Shown one piece after another: positions 22,630-33,205 of a stretch of 64,000 bases of DNA. The first letter of the stretch is position 1. Every line of letters starts with the position of its first letter. The position numbers and the translations under genes are program-made. The notes below the pieces were generated by a model. The model saw only the letters and a list, made by a program, of their open reading frames with translations, was not told the DNA's origin and did no database searches. The stretch is from contig JAJEKV010000033.1 in the NCBI GenBank assembly GCA_021234155.1, positions 6,380,635-6,444,634 of the forward strand, in the 5' to 3' direction. This DNA is from Isoetes taiwanensis (Eukaryota > Streptophyta > Lycopodiopsida > Isoetales > Isoetaceae).

Positions 22630-24060
22630 ATTAACATCAATTCTCGCTCAGGGGGTGAGCCCTTTGGCGTTGGAGGGTGTTTGCCAAGCGGCAAGCTACG
22701 CATAACCGCCTATAGGAAGCATTCATGAATATATAAGCAGATTTACATTAATGTACAATCCCTTTTTAAGTTAATCGAGACAAAAGTATATACAAACAGA
22801 AAACAATATTTGTATTTCATTCAAGTTGAGTACAACAACGGGTTGATTGATACATGGATTGAGACAAAAGTGGGTATGATACAATGGAAATTTTTAAAGT
22901 TCTACTTCACACAGCGTAACCACAACAACGAAAACATAACGGAAGAGACCAAGCCTAGGGGTTGGCGAAGGTCTGAGGATCACAGAAGCGGTACTCTCCG
23001 CATGCTTCGGACGAGTTTATAGCGTGCCCAGGCTTGGACAATGATTGCTTGGTACTCCCATGTTGGGCTGATAATCAGAAGGTTAAAGAGCCTTCGCATC
23101 GCATAAAAGAGTTGCCAAAGGTGGTCGTTGGCGTCCTCGAAGGCCGTGCACGGTCATATTCAGTAGTCCTGTGCGACCTGGGGTCATCTTCAGATCCGAA
23201 AAGCTTCGATCCCGAGGATGTTAACTATCTCCAGCCCTTTGTCGTGGTCGTAGAGTTCCCACGGTGGCGGTGGTTGGTTTCATAGCTCGCTTGCGCCGAA
23301 ATCCGGCCACCACGCGGATACGCCCGGATAATATCATCCAGAGAAGGTATTCCACGCCCTTGGTGATAAATAACCGGAAGGCCGTCTAATCGACAAGCCT
23401 ATAGATTGGTCGCGGCGGTGGTAGCTCCTCCGCTAGCTCCTTCCAGCGGGCAAAGTCGCCCATTCCTATATGCTCGTCATCCCCTCCTCGGAGGATTCCG
23501 GCGGTTGCCCTTCTCTCTTGGCAAGGTCTCATCCTCCCGTATTGGTCCATGAGGATGGCTAATGCGAAAAGTAGCTTCGATCTGCTGCCTCGATCTTTGG
23601 ACCACCGGTAGGTGTTTACCCCATCGGAGTTTCCCCTTCAAGGCGTCATAAGCATGTGTGTCCCCGCCTAGCATCTGCCGGAACTATCTCCGCTCCAAAT
23701 ACAAGTGGGGAGGATCCCCGAGAGGAATACATGAGAGGAAGCATTTCCTCCATGTAAAGTCAAGGAATCGGCGTGAGTCCGGATGCCGCGATATTGGCAA
23801 GGAGATCTATCGTTGGCATAGCAAAGGCTGCAGCAGGTCGAAGGGAACTGTGGATCCCATTTCTCTCCATCAAGGTACCAGGCAAACAAGGATTGGTGGC
23901 ACATCATGGCGCTAGAAGGGAGGAGAGGAAAAGAAGCGTTTAAAATAACCTTCTGGTCCCCTTTTAAACCCTTTTTTTTTAAAGCTGACGTCAGCATTTT
24001 ATTTTAAATTTAACATAAAAAACATTAAACTTTTAATTCAAAATAAAAGCCTCTTTATTA
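22630..24060 (-). pseudogene. Coding-like sequence between H3 domain and gag, unrecognised
   Basis: Minus-strand frames read like decayed protein: MMCHQSLFAWYLDGEKWDPQ (about 23910), then MGDFARWKELAEELPPPRPI and YRLVDYRPSGYLSPRAWNTF (about 23460-23345), then PPPPWELYDHDKGLEIVNIL (about 23270-23210). Stops and frame changes separate them. The composition is not random, but I recognise no family. It lies where chromoviruses normally have only a short leader, so it may be captured sequence or an accessory ORF. Confidence 0.4.
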
Positions 24061-24106
24061 ATTATCACAAAAAAAATATGTACAAATGCGGATCCCCGCA
24101 AGTAGG

Positions 24107-24726
24107 CTAAGGTTGCTCCCCCCGTATCCTACGGGCGAGGGCTAAATCCTTAGGCATTATGGTGACCCTCTTTGCGTGGATAGCGCAAAGGTTGGCGTCA
24201 CCAAAAAGTGCCACCAAGTAGGCTTCAGCAGCCTCTTGGAGCGCCAAAATTGCAAAGGTCTGGAAACGGAGATCGGTCTTAAATTGCTGTGCGATCTCCC
24301 GTACCAGCCTCTGAAAAGGTAGCTTCCTGATCAGAAGGTCCGTGGACTTCTGAAATTTGCGGATCTCCCGCAATGCCACGGTACCGGGTCGGAACCGATG
24401 AGGCTTCGCTGTGCTCGGGTCCCGACGGTGTTGGCACCGTCTTAGCCCCAAAGCCGCGGGGAGTTGTCCACTTTCGGCTGCCCCGGTCGGGCTGGTCTTC
24501 TTCCCAAAAGCCCGACGGTCCTTAACTTATCCTTGTATTATTTGCCCGGCCTTATGGGCGACTCCCTTCCCGGGCTTAGCGGTCGGATCGTCGGTTTTGG
24601 GTTGGGCCACTCCGGATGCACCTCCCCTGCTGGTCCGCTGGTGTTGTCGGTCCAGCTCATCTTGCTCCATCTTCTCTCGCTCTTCGAGCTCTCCTCGGGT
24701 CTTCTTGGATCTGAACAAAAGGCCGG
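24107..24726 (-). pseudogene. Histone H3 fold domain inside the gypsy element
   Basis: Minus strand, one frame from about 24726 to the stop at 24107, broken only by a TAA at 24527-24529. The C-terminal ~95 residues are an almost canonical histone H3 core: [90 protein letters not shown]. The N-terminal tail is not canonical: no ARTKQTAR start, instead lysine/proline-rich sequence (KTDDPTAKPGKGVAHKAGQ, then [13 protein letters not shown]). There is no ATG in frame after the upstream stop. The ORF at 24657-25601 overlaps in another frame, suggesting a fusion broken by a frameshift. H3 is a nucleosome core protein; its presence between a gypsy 5' LTR and gag points to gene capture. A divergent tail is also seen in centromeric H3, but the core here is much closer to ordinary H3. 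Confidence 0.9.
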
Positions 24727-25601
24727 GGCTGCGACGCGGCGATTAAGTTCATGATGAATGCGGGTTGTGACTTGGACCCATATCTATCTGAATAGTTGTC
24801 GGATAGCCTATCTTTGATGTCGGGGATTTCTCCCCATACAAAGCTGTTGGAACCCTCATGCCAGCGGTATGGGGGAACCTCAATGGCTCTGCCATCAATG
24901 ACGGCAAAGCCGTCCCCGAGGTACCGGTACTCCCTACCCCTGCCGTGTGTCGCCGGGCTCAATCTCCGTGGGTCGCCCTCCCGGCAAAACCCTCGATACG
25001 GCCGGCCTCCGTCCCCGACATCTTCCTCCTCCGTATGGCCTTCCCTGTTGGGAGGATAAAATTTGATGAGCATCATCACCATATCTGGTTGCTCAACAAG
25101 GGTATATGGGAGCTGGCGTAGGTTCAGCCGGATGAGGAATGGCTCTGAGAAGTGATAGATAGGATATGGAATCCTATCGTTGTTCTCAAACCTGTTGACC
25201 AGCTCATCCAACAAGATGTCGATGAGGGCTGGGTCAGTAGCCATGTGCTTAGCAATCATGGCGTAGATCTCCACGATGCTCATGGTGGATGGATCCGGAG
25301 CGCTCTTGGTAATGGCCATAGCGGGTAGTGAGGCGCTGGCGGCGAAGAGGATGGCAAAGGGGGCGCTAAGATGCACAAGGCACAAGGGCGCAGGAGCAAG
25401 GTCCGGTCTGGTGGCGATGGCGGAGGGCGGTTCAGGCGGTTGGAGGCACGGAAGCAAAAGCAAATGACAAAAAAATGGTTTGCTAAACGGCCACTTAACT
25501 TTTAAAATTTCAAAAAATTTTCTTATTAACTTCAAATTTTTATTATTAAAAGAATTATACGGCGGAACTACGCGCCACATACGGTCGGGCGCCGATGGCA
25601 T
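24657..25601 (-). CDS. Accessory ORF in the gypsy leader, unknown function
   Basis: A 314-codon open frame. An ATG start is likely at the MAITKSAPDPSTMSIVEIYA position or upstream. Middle part: MIAKHMATDPALIDILLDEL, VNRFENNDRIPYPIYHFSEP and YTLVEQPDMVMMLIKFYPP. Later part: GDGFAVIDGRAIEVPPYRW, then an arginine-rich end (DPRRARRAREDGAR). No domain recognised. It is uninterrupted over 945 bp while the gypsy pol is damaged. Its 3' end overlaps the start of the H3-domain frame by about 60 bp. Confidence 0.6.
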   Translation of the reverse strand: MPSAPDRMWRVVPPYNSFNNKNLKLIRKFFEILKVKWPFSKPFFCHLLLLPCLQPPEPPSAIATRPDLAPAPLCLVHLSAPFAILFAASASLPAMAITKSAPDPSTMSIVEIYAMIAKHMATDPALIDILLDELVNRFENNDRIPYPIYHFSEPFLIRLNLRQLPYTLVEQPDMVMMLIKFYPPNREGHTEEEDVGDGGRPYRGFCREGDPRRLSPATHGRGREYRYLGDGFAVIDGRAIEVPPYRWHEGSNSFVWGEIPDIKDRLSDNYSDRYGSKSQPAFIMNLIAASQPRPFVQIQEDPRRARRAREDGAR

Positions 25602-26052
25602 TATCTGACCTTACGCGCCTCGATCAAGCGTCGTCGAAATGCAAAGCGGGCGCCGAAGTTGACTGGCGGGCCAGCGTTGACTCGAAGTCGGACGGGTCGG
25701 GCGCCGACGGCATTTGGTAACCGATCTTGATCAAAGCGACAAAAGGCAAGCGGCGCCCGAGTTCATTTTGGGCCTGCCCTTGACCATTTTAAGCCTAGAG
25801 TTGGATTTGTTTTAGGGTAATTCGATGCGCCCAATCCAATGGAGCCATCATCTTCGTCATTTGAGCTACCTAATCGGCACCGCTAGGCCTCCAATCTTGG
25901 CCCCTCCGCTTCAAAGCTAGAATTTCTTAACTTAACCTAACACCAAGCCAAACAACAAAGAGAACTAACGTCACATTGACTTAGCCTCCTCCTAACTACC
26001 GTGCTACGAGTTAGTGTTTGGCCAGTGCTATGATTTCGAACAACCGAAATCA
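25602..26052 (-). other. Gypsy 5' leader
   Basis: Non-coding stretch between the PBS and the accessory ORF. It has GC-rich repeats of GGGCGCCGA words (25580-25720). Confidence 0.5.
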
Positions 26053-26066
26053 CGGCTCTGATACCA
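26053..26066 (-). promoter_or_regulatory. Primer-binding site of gypsy, tRNA-iMet
   Basis: Minus strand TGGTATCAGAGCCG, one base from the 5' LTR end. It matches the initiator methionine tRNA 3' end. Confidence 0.92.
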
Positions 26067-26067
26067 C

Positions 26068-27670
26068 TGTGACGCTCCCAGAATATATACGACCCTCGGA
26101 CGTATACATACGGGGACTTTCCCCTCCCATGGCAATCATCTCACCATGAGCAGGGCCCTCCGTCTATTTCGGGCCATCTATGAAATGAGGCCCGAAAGAA
26201 GGACACGAAGGGGTCATTCGGCCCACGCCTTCAATGGGACTCCTACGTCGCGGAAGCATGAATACAAGGGTTAGCACACAGCATGAATATACATAAATAA
26301 CCACCACGAAGGGTGGCGCATCCATCTAATATACCAACGGCATAGAATATGCATCTAATCCTAAGAAAACACCCAGAACCCAGGTTCTACCCCGGCTCAG
26401 ACTCCCGTGAGGATCGACTGAATTTGGGCCTCAAGAGATCGGCCAGACAGAGTCTTGGCATGGCGTTGGCTGGCATAGAACATTGGCTAGGGTTGTCCAC
26501 TCCATCCGCCCCTCCTGTGCACACTTTGCAGATGGGTCAATTCATGCTATGGCTTCGCTATAGCCTTCCGGAGACGCATACTCAGGGCATCACCCTCTGA
26601 GCCTACTCCAGGTTCATGACGCCTGGTCCGATGAGGCAGGTCGGGGAGGCGTCCCCTTCCAGAATCACAGTGGTTCCATGGGTGAGCTAGAGAATACGTG
26701 CCACATCAGCGACCCCCGCATCCGTACCCGACTTACTCACCCTAAATCTACTCAAAGTGCAGGGTGCTCCATACGGATCACACCTCTACACCCAGGGAGT
26801 GTCAGACCCATACCCGCCCTCGTGACCGGCCATCGGGGCCTAGCCCTTTGTAGGAGTCTCGGGAGCCTTGTATGCTCGTGCAAGACCCCACCCCTCATGT
26901 CACCACTGTGTTCCTTGTGCGGTGCTAAGCCATACCATAGCATCTAGACCCGGTGGGTTCTTGTGCACCTGGCCGCAGATTAATAGGACTCTCTGAGCTT
27001 TCTAGGAGCATACTACAATACACGGCTCAGAGGTCTCTACCCCCCCGTAATCCCCTCGTTTCAGAGTCAGATTAACAAAGAATTAACAATCCATCCTTTC
27101 AGAGTAGAAACCAGAATTGAATATAAAGAGAACTTGCTTGTACAATCAAGGGTTAGTTTCTATGATTGAATCACAAAGAGAACGAGAAACGGACACAACC
27201 AAGCGTTATCTAGAATCCACATAACCACCTACCTGAATTCTGGTTTGGACTCGTTTCCATGGGGGCCTCCATCTCACGGGAGTTGAGAATTCAATTTGTT
27301 ACTTCACGAGGACGCATTTGTTATGGTGATTCTCTGCAGGTGTATGATGGCGCTCAGCTCCTGGCCTTCCTTGGTCGATCTTCAGGAGTCAATCCCAGGG
27401 ATAGGGGTCAAGTTGGCATCCAAACTTGGCAATCCCCATGCTGCCCAATCGATTGGGGCAGGTGGCGCCTTCCCAAATGGTAATTAGCCTAATTTCCTAG
27501 GTTATAGGTTATTATTATTAATGTGTTAAATTAGCATAGCTAATTTTAATCCTTTTTAAGGTAACCCCCTAGGTTGCAATTAAGTTCCCATACCCCCATG
27601 GTAGCGTGGTGACGTGGAAATACACGTACAAAGACATGACGTAGACCGTATAACTACATGGAACGTCACA
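26068..27670 (-). repeat. 5' LTR of the gypsy element (right copy)
   Basis: 1603 bp, partner of 15710-17306, adjacent to the PBS and followed by target duplication TTTGC (27671-27675). Confidence 0.93.
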
Positions 27671-28150
27671 TTTGCCACCCCACAAAGATACCAGAAGCCA
27701 AAGAGAAACTGTCCAACAAGGAAATGGCATTCTGCAAATTCTGCTCATCAGCCATTAAGAACAAGAAAGTGTCATCTGCATACTGATTACAGATCTCTTG
27801 TGAACCATTATTCATGGGAAGACCATGCAGGATGCCTTCCTGCACTGCAAGAGAGAATACCTGAGAAAGAATCTCCGCCACAATTGTAAAAAGCAGCGGT
27901 GCCAAAGGACAGCCCTGGCGAATGCCACGTCCCACCTAAAAAAATGTTGATGGTTCTCCTTGAAAAAGAACTGAAGAACGAGCAGAATAATGAAGTTTCA
28001 TAAAATCTGTTGCGAACTGGGCACCAAAACCAAGACGTAAAAGGCACTGCTCCAAGAAACTCCAGTCAACACTATCATATGCTTTTGCAAAATCCAGCTT
28101 CAAGTATACAATGGGGTAACCATGCATTCTAGATTGGATGTATCGAGATT
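27671..28150 (-). mobile_element. LINE reverse transcriptase, 5' part of the split LINE
   Basis: Continuation of the LINE at 14564-15709. Minus strand: VYLKLDFAKAYDSVDWSFLE, a short frameshifted stretch, GRGIRQGCPLAPLLFTIVAE and the catalytic NQYADDTFLFL. The L1-type RT motifs are good. The element is truncated upstream at about 28130-28150, so endonuclease and ORF1 are missing. Confidence 0.9.
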
Positions 28151-28160
28151 GGAGCTAAGT

Positions 28161-28460
28161 CCAAGCATTGTGATATGATGTAGGGATCCATCCTATAGGG
28201 CTTTATAATTTGTTTCTTCTTTTGTTGCATTCAAAATCTGGATTTGCTAGACCGTTATTCTCCGTCGTGAAGACCTCCATAGCAGCAAGAACATGTCTTA
28301 GCTCTCATGGTGCCATAGATAAGCATGATTGCCAACTCCAAGCATTGTGATGTCATGTAGATCTCCATCCTATGCGGCTTTATAATTCGTTTCTTCTTTT
28401 GTTGCATTCAAGATCTGGGTTTGCTGGGCTGTTATTCTCTGTCATGAAGACATCTCTCGA
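28161..28460. repeat. Direct duplication, ~175-bp offset
   Basis: CCAAGCATTGTGAT...CTTTATAAT...TTTCTTCTTTTGTTGCATTC recurs at about 28163 and 28339 with roughly 90% identity. Non-coding. Confidence 0.75.
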
Positions 28461-30302
28461 ATACACTACTAAACTTTTGAGTTTTAATGGCAATGATACA
28501 TTACATCTATTCCATCCTGTATTGACACAGATTTTTGTGAAATTAAATATTTAATGCTGCAAGGTTACATGTCAGATGCTGCACTATATGCCAACATTTA
28601 TTGTCAGGAGAGTTGATGAAAAGTATAAAACATTTGTGGGATGCTTTTAAAAGTTGGAATTCAATTTTATGTACAAGCTTTGTGTCCTATGTGCTTATAT
28701 GGGTCTTCATTTAGCTGTTTTAGCAGACCCTGCAAACCAATATTCTTGCCTCTGAAGCTACAACTATTATGAGCACTTCTCTTTGTGGTTTTTGTAAGAT
28801 TTGACTTTAGTCTAGAAATTACACGCAGACATGTTATTTGTGCCATCCTTTTGCTGCATTTGTTTTTCTAAACTATGGACTTTTTGGCAGCTATTGGATC
28901 AAACGTTGCTTGAAGATTAGGGCATCCAAGTATCAGATTGGCCTGATGCCATGCTCACACAAGAAACCTTGATTCTATTGGTGCTTTGTTCTGGCTTGCA
29001 TGCATACCCTTCCTCCGTATTTGCAAACTTGGTTGATGTTGATGCTTTGTTTTTGTTGTAGAAAAATCTAGCCATTCTATTATATGGTCCCAACGATCAA
29101 AATCGCTTTGATCAAAATGGCTTAACTTTTTCTTATTGTGGGCACACAGGTCCGTTGTCCTCGAAGGATTTGGACTTAACTTTCCCAGTATTTGGAGACT
29201 ATAGATAATGTGATCAGGTTAGTTATCCCTTTTCCTATATTTTGCTTGATAATCACTCTGCCATTAAACTGCAATTGTTATGCCTGCACAAAGCATGCAC
29301 TCTCACGCTACCATTTTATTTTTGAAGATGATACACCCTTTACTTTCCTGGGGAGAGCATCTGCTTCTGTGGCAGCATGGCAGTCCTATCACATGTTGGT
29401 TCAATGTTTGAGATGTTACTTTGTAGCTTTGCATGTGTGCAGAAGGTCATATGATACATGAAATGAGTCGAATGTATATTTATTTTGTAGCTAACTGCAT
29501 GTTTTAAGCTTATTTGATGTAAGATTCTATGAAGCTTAATTGTAAATCAAGTCGGTACACAGTAAATCAAGCTTTATCAATTGTAGTAGAAATGATGGCA
29601 GAGAAAAAGAGCAAATGGATATTGGCATGCAATCATTTAAGCCTTTACTAAGTTATTTACAATGCTAGGCATTTTTGTCATTTGCAATTGCTCTTTTTAA
29701 ATGAGGACCTTTGGTTGATGCAGAAAAGATGCTATGGATGTTTTGCATTATATGCATGATAGGAATGTTTATAACATCCTATATAGACATACAGTATCTG
29801 GTTTTGCTCAAATGCCAACGACATCTCATATTCCTTTATTGTTGCAAGCTGTAGTATCATCTCATTGAGGACCAATTTCTATTGTGTGAGAAAATAAGAG
29901 CAGCAATTATGGCTATACATGAATTCGTTGACAGGCAACCATGGGCCAGGCACTTAGCCATGCACTGTTATAGGGATACTGAGGACAAGAGCCAAAAATG
30001 ATAAGGTCTCTTGCATCTTCGATCATAGATTAGAAGGTGAAGTTGTTACTTGATGTCTGTTGCAATTTGTCCAGGCCTCTTTTTCTTTTCAAGGTGCTCC
30101 TATAGACTCTGAGACAAAATTCAAGCTTTGAAAGCAAGATCCTTGATTTCATTATGGATATCAAGATGTACAGTTTGTGATATTTCTTATGCCAATGACT
30201 TCTCATTTTTTTTTCAAGCCATTAAACTTTGCTTCATATTTAGGCGTCTCATATTTTATAGTTGATTAAAAGGCGCCAGTTTGGCGCCTCCGAGCTTTTC
30301 GT
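28461..30302. other. A/T-rich non-coding stretch
   Basis: No recognisable gene; only short open frames. A palindrome GGCGCC-AGTTT-GGCGCC at about 30272-30288 lies just before the LINE ORF1 and may belong to its 5' UTR. Confidence 0.5.
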
Positions 30303-31025
30303 ATGCCGCCCAAGAAGAAAGCTATGGAGTATGAGGGAGACACGGCTCATCTTCTATCTGTGATGCTGGAATTGAAGAACGAGGTATTAACTTTGAGATC
30401 AGAAGTTAAGGGCATCAAAGAAACGCTCAACCTAATGGCCCAAAATTCCGAGAAACTGAAATCGGAATTATCCTCTGATAAACAGACCACTGATTTCAGA
30501 GCACAGATCATAGCTTTAGAAATCAAGCTTGCTTCCTTAGTAGCGGAATCTACTAAAGAACAGATGAAAATTCATCATGCTGAGGTCAAAGAAGAGACGA
30601 AAATTCATCACGCAGAGATCTCTTCGGAGCAACTAGACCAAGAAGCACGAGCAAGAAACCTGAAAATCTCTGGCCTCCACGAGATTGATGGAGAAGACAT
30701 CAATGACACGGTTAGGAATTTCTTTGCTACCACTATGAGGTTACATGATCCTCTATACACATCAGCACGCAGGCTAGGAAAACCAGGACAATATACTCGG
30801 CCAATTTTGGTCAGATTTCAGAGCAAGGAAGCCAGAGATAGAGTCATGCATAACAGAGCTTCTCTCAAGGGCAAAAAGATTTGGTTAGATCTAGATCTTA
30901 CTCCAGGACAACAGGAGATAAGGAAAGTTGAATGGGCAAAGGTGAAAACTGCAAGGGAAGAAGGATTGGTGGCGTATCTTGATAAGGGAGGTAAAGCCAT
31001 AATGACAAGTAAGAAGCACAAATAG
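30303..31025 (+). CDS. LINE ORF1 protein (nucleic-acid chaperone type)
   Basis: 240 residues from ATG 30303, intact. The N-terminus is basic (MPPKKKAMEYEGD), then comes a long heptad-like, probably coiled-coil region (LLSVMLELKNEVLTLRSEVK through ALEIKLASLVAE). An L1-ORF1p-like RRM/CTD region follows: ARNLKISGLHEIDGEDI, ARRLGKPGQYTRPILVRF, KIWLDLDLTPGQQEIRKVEW. ORF1 proteins trimerise and coat LINE RNA. It ends at TAG 31023-31025, and ORF2 continues in the same frame. Confidence 0.88.
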   Translation: MPPKKKAMEYEGDTAHLLSVMLELKNEVLTLRSEVKGIKETLNLMAQNSEKLKSELSSDKQTTDFRAQIIALEIKLASLVAESTKEQMKIHHAEVKEETKIHHAEISSEQLDQEARARNLKISGLHEIDGEDINDTVRNFFATTMRLHDPLYTSARRLGKPGQYTRPILVRFQSKEARDRVMHNRASLKGKKIWLDLDLTPGQQEIRKVEWAKVKTAREEGLVAYLDKGGKAIMTSKKHK

Positions 31026-31590
31026 GAAATAGGGGCCTTGAGGATCAGTTTGTGGAACACACATGGACTGTCTCAAGCTAAGCTGAATGCTACTTTTGCT
31101 ATTTGGGAACATCAAGATCTAATATGCTTTACAGAAACTTGGCACCACAAAACACGCTCTCTTCCAGACATACTTGGTTTTGAGCTGTTAGGACATGTTG
31201 AAAATGATAAGAAACCAGGCGCAGGTCGTGGCCATGGAGGTATTGCTTTGTACAAAAGATCTAACTCTGCATTTGATATGGAAATCTTGAAGAAGGACCC
31301 CAAAAAACAATACATATGGGTTAAACTCTGCGAGAATGGACAGCAAGTATTCTTTGCCATATGCTACTTTGCCCCTGAATCCTCCCAGATTTACAAACAA
31401 CCAGATCATGCCAAGGATAATCCGTTTGAGAGCCTATGCATGGATATTCTGGATTACTCATCTCAAGGTAAAATCTTTGTTATAGGGGACTTTAACGGTC
31501 GCACAAGCAACCAACAAGCAAGTGTTTTTGAAAATCTTACAAATTTACATTTGGATGAGCTCGAAGACCCAATATGTAGCATAATAACAG
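31026..31590 (+). pseudogene. LINE ORF2 endonuclease, first part
   Basis: In frame with ORF1 after one TAG. No ATG occurs before the endonuclease begins at LRISLWNTHGL. Other motifs: LICFTETW (catalytic Glu), GHGGIALYKR, FAICYFAPE and KIFVIGDFNGRTS. Interrupted after LDELEDPICS by inserted DNA and resumes at about 33206. Confidence 0.88.
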
Positions 31591-31724
31591 GGGGTTTTCT
31601 TTGTGTTTTTGTACGCTTTTCGCTAAGGTTTTCCTATGATTTCATGATGTATTCAAATGGATGTACTAATGCGTACATCTAGAGTGCACCATTTCTGAGC
31701 CATTGATTTTAGCCTTTTTTTTTC

Positions 31725-31910
31725 CAATGGTCAACAACCAATGGCTCACAACAAAAGCCCTTTTTTGTGCGTGTGGTGCATAATGGTCAACAACCAATGG
31801 CTCACAATAAAAGCCCTCTTTTTGTGCGTGTGGTGCATGATGGTCAACAACCAATGGCTCACAACAAAAGCCCTCTTTTTGTGTGTGTGGTGCATAATGG
31901 GCACTTGAAG
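31725..31910. repeat. Minisatellite, ~67-bp unit, 3 copies
   Basis: Each copy reads TGGTCAACAACCAATGGCTC then ACAA.AAAAGCCCT..TTTTGTG and GTGTGGTGCAT. Copies begin at about 31729, 31788 and 31848. Confidence 0.85.
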
Positions 31911-32261
31911 GGCGCATGTAGTGCAGTTTCCCCGCCGGCAACACATTTCTTATCATAACTTTTGATCCAGAGCTCTGTTTGAGATGATTTTTATTGCGTT
32001 GGAAAGCTCTCTCCGATATCTTTTTCATAGTGTATGATATGGATATGTTTGGTTAAGTTATCTATGCTAAAACAGCAATTTTTCGGCCGGGTTTGGTAGG
32101 CTTTCACATCCTATTAGCTGATTAATACATGATTGCGCTATTGGATATTGTTTTATGGCTCATTCCGAATGAAGGTTGCAAAAAATTACCATGCATTTTT
32201 AGATTTTGAGGCAGTTATTAAGCAAATTCCAAGGCTTCTAGATCCTTGTGCTAACAAGCAG

Positions 32262-32360
32262 AAAAGTTTTCCACTTTGGTTTCTCACCACAAGAATCCAT
32301 GGAGGCCAAAAGTTTTCCACTTTGGTTTCTCACCACAAGAATCCATGGAGGCCAAAGGCT
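32262..32360. repeat. 49-bp perfect tandem duplication
   Basis: AAAGTTTTCCACTTTGGTTT...CATGGAGGCCA occurs twice in succession. Confidence 0.85.
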
Positions 32361-32635
32361 GCTGTTAAATTCCAGTTGAAAAATGTTTGTGTATGGGTGT
32401 TGCAAACTTTATGACTTTCAGAATAATGGGATCAATCCGCTCTATCTTTATGGTAACTTTTACTTATGTTCTATTTGTTTTATTGTGATGAAATTCAAAA
32501 GCTACAGGTGATGAAAGCCTCAAATAAATTCTAGTTTTTTTTCTGGTTTGAATTCTAAAATTTTTGTCACACGGGGGGGAGGGGGGGACGTCCCTAAGGC
32601 CCCGAAGGGGCCAAAAAAAATTTTTTGCAACACAA

Positions 32636-33205
32636 ATCATTAACATCCAACATATAAAAATTAAATCCCCCAACACATAACAACCACTGACATTAACAAC
32701 CAACACATAACTACCATTGACATTAATTAACACAACCATTGGGTCCAACACATTTAAATTAAAATCCCCCTTAAACCCCCTTTGGTTTGGATGCATATTC
32801 ACACGGGGGGTGACGTAGGGCAGCGAGAGCCCTCGTAATTGTATTTTGCACGTACAAAATCAACACCATATAGTATTCTGCTTGAAATCTTATAGTATTT
32901 TGCGAATCTTATTATACAGTATAGCAAATTTTGTACTTGCATACCCCACAAACGAGGAACTTTACGTACGGTGTAGATTAAGGAATAAGGGGTGAATATG
33001 CATATCCAACAGCTCTCGTTGCCCGGAGTCACCCCCCGTGTGAATATGCATCCAAACCAAAGGGGTTTAAGGGGGATTTTAATTTAAATGTGTTGGACCC
33101 AATGGTTGTGTTAATTAATGTCAATGGTAGTTATGTGTTGGTTGTTAATGTCAGTGGTTGTTATGTGTTGGGGGATTTAATTTTTATATGTTGGATGTTA
33201 ATGAT
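32636..33205. repeat. Foldback: ~195-bp inverted arms around a 181-bp spacer
   Basis: The left arm (32636-32830) starts ATCATTAACATCCAAC and the right arm (33012-33205) ends with its reverse complement. Both contain CACACGGGGGGTGAC near the inner end. The arms are about 95% identical. The spacer is A/T-rich with repeated TATAGTATT words and has no ORF. Typical of a foldback/MITE-type DNA element or a snap-back insertion. Confidence 0.88.

Larger units (their letters stand above)
15710..27670 (-). mobile_element. Ty3/gypsy chromovirus, 11,961 bp
   Basis: LTRs begin TGTGACG and end CGTCACA on both strands, with 5-bp target duplication TTTGC. Domains on the minus strand, from right to left: PBS, an unusually long leader with extra ORFs including a histone H3 domain, gag, protease, RT, RNase H, integrase (H2C2 and core), chromodomain, polypurine tract. 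The RT-RNase H-integrase order and chromodomain place it among chromoviruses. At 12 kb it is long for the group because of the leader and the 1.6-kb LTRs. Pol is broken by several single-base frameshifts although the LTRs are similar. It is inserted in the LINE at 14564-28150. Confidence 0.95.
31591..33205. mobile_element. 1.6-kb insertion in the LINE endonuclease with a long foldback
   Basis: ORF2 coding is lost after about 31590 and resumes at about 33206 (NDQISNDRGQKLLELC). The insert carries a three-copy minisatellite, a two-copy duplication and, at its right end, a long palindrome (32636-33205). The left boundary and any target duplication are not clear. It contains no transposase. Confidence 0.7.

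Noticed and set aside
24107-24451. Calling the H3 domain a centromeric H3 (CENH3)
   Set aside because: The tail is divergent, but the core keeps the canonical H3 pattern ([21 protein letters not shown]) and lacks the longer loop 1 expected of CENH3.
31666-32028. 120-codon minus-strand frame with repeated HAPHAQKEGF peptides
   Set aside because: Translation of the three-copy minisatellite; not a gene.
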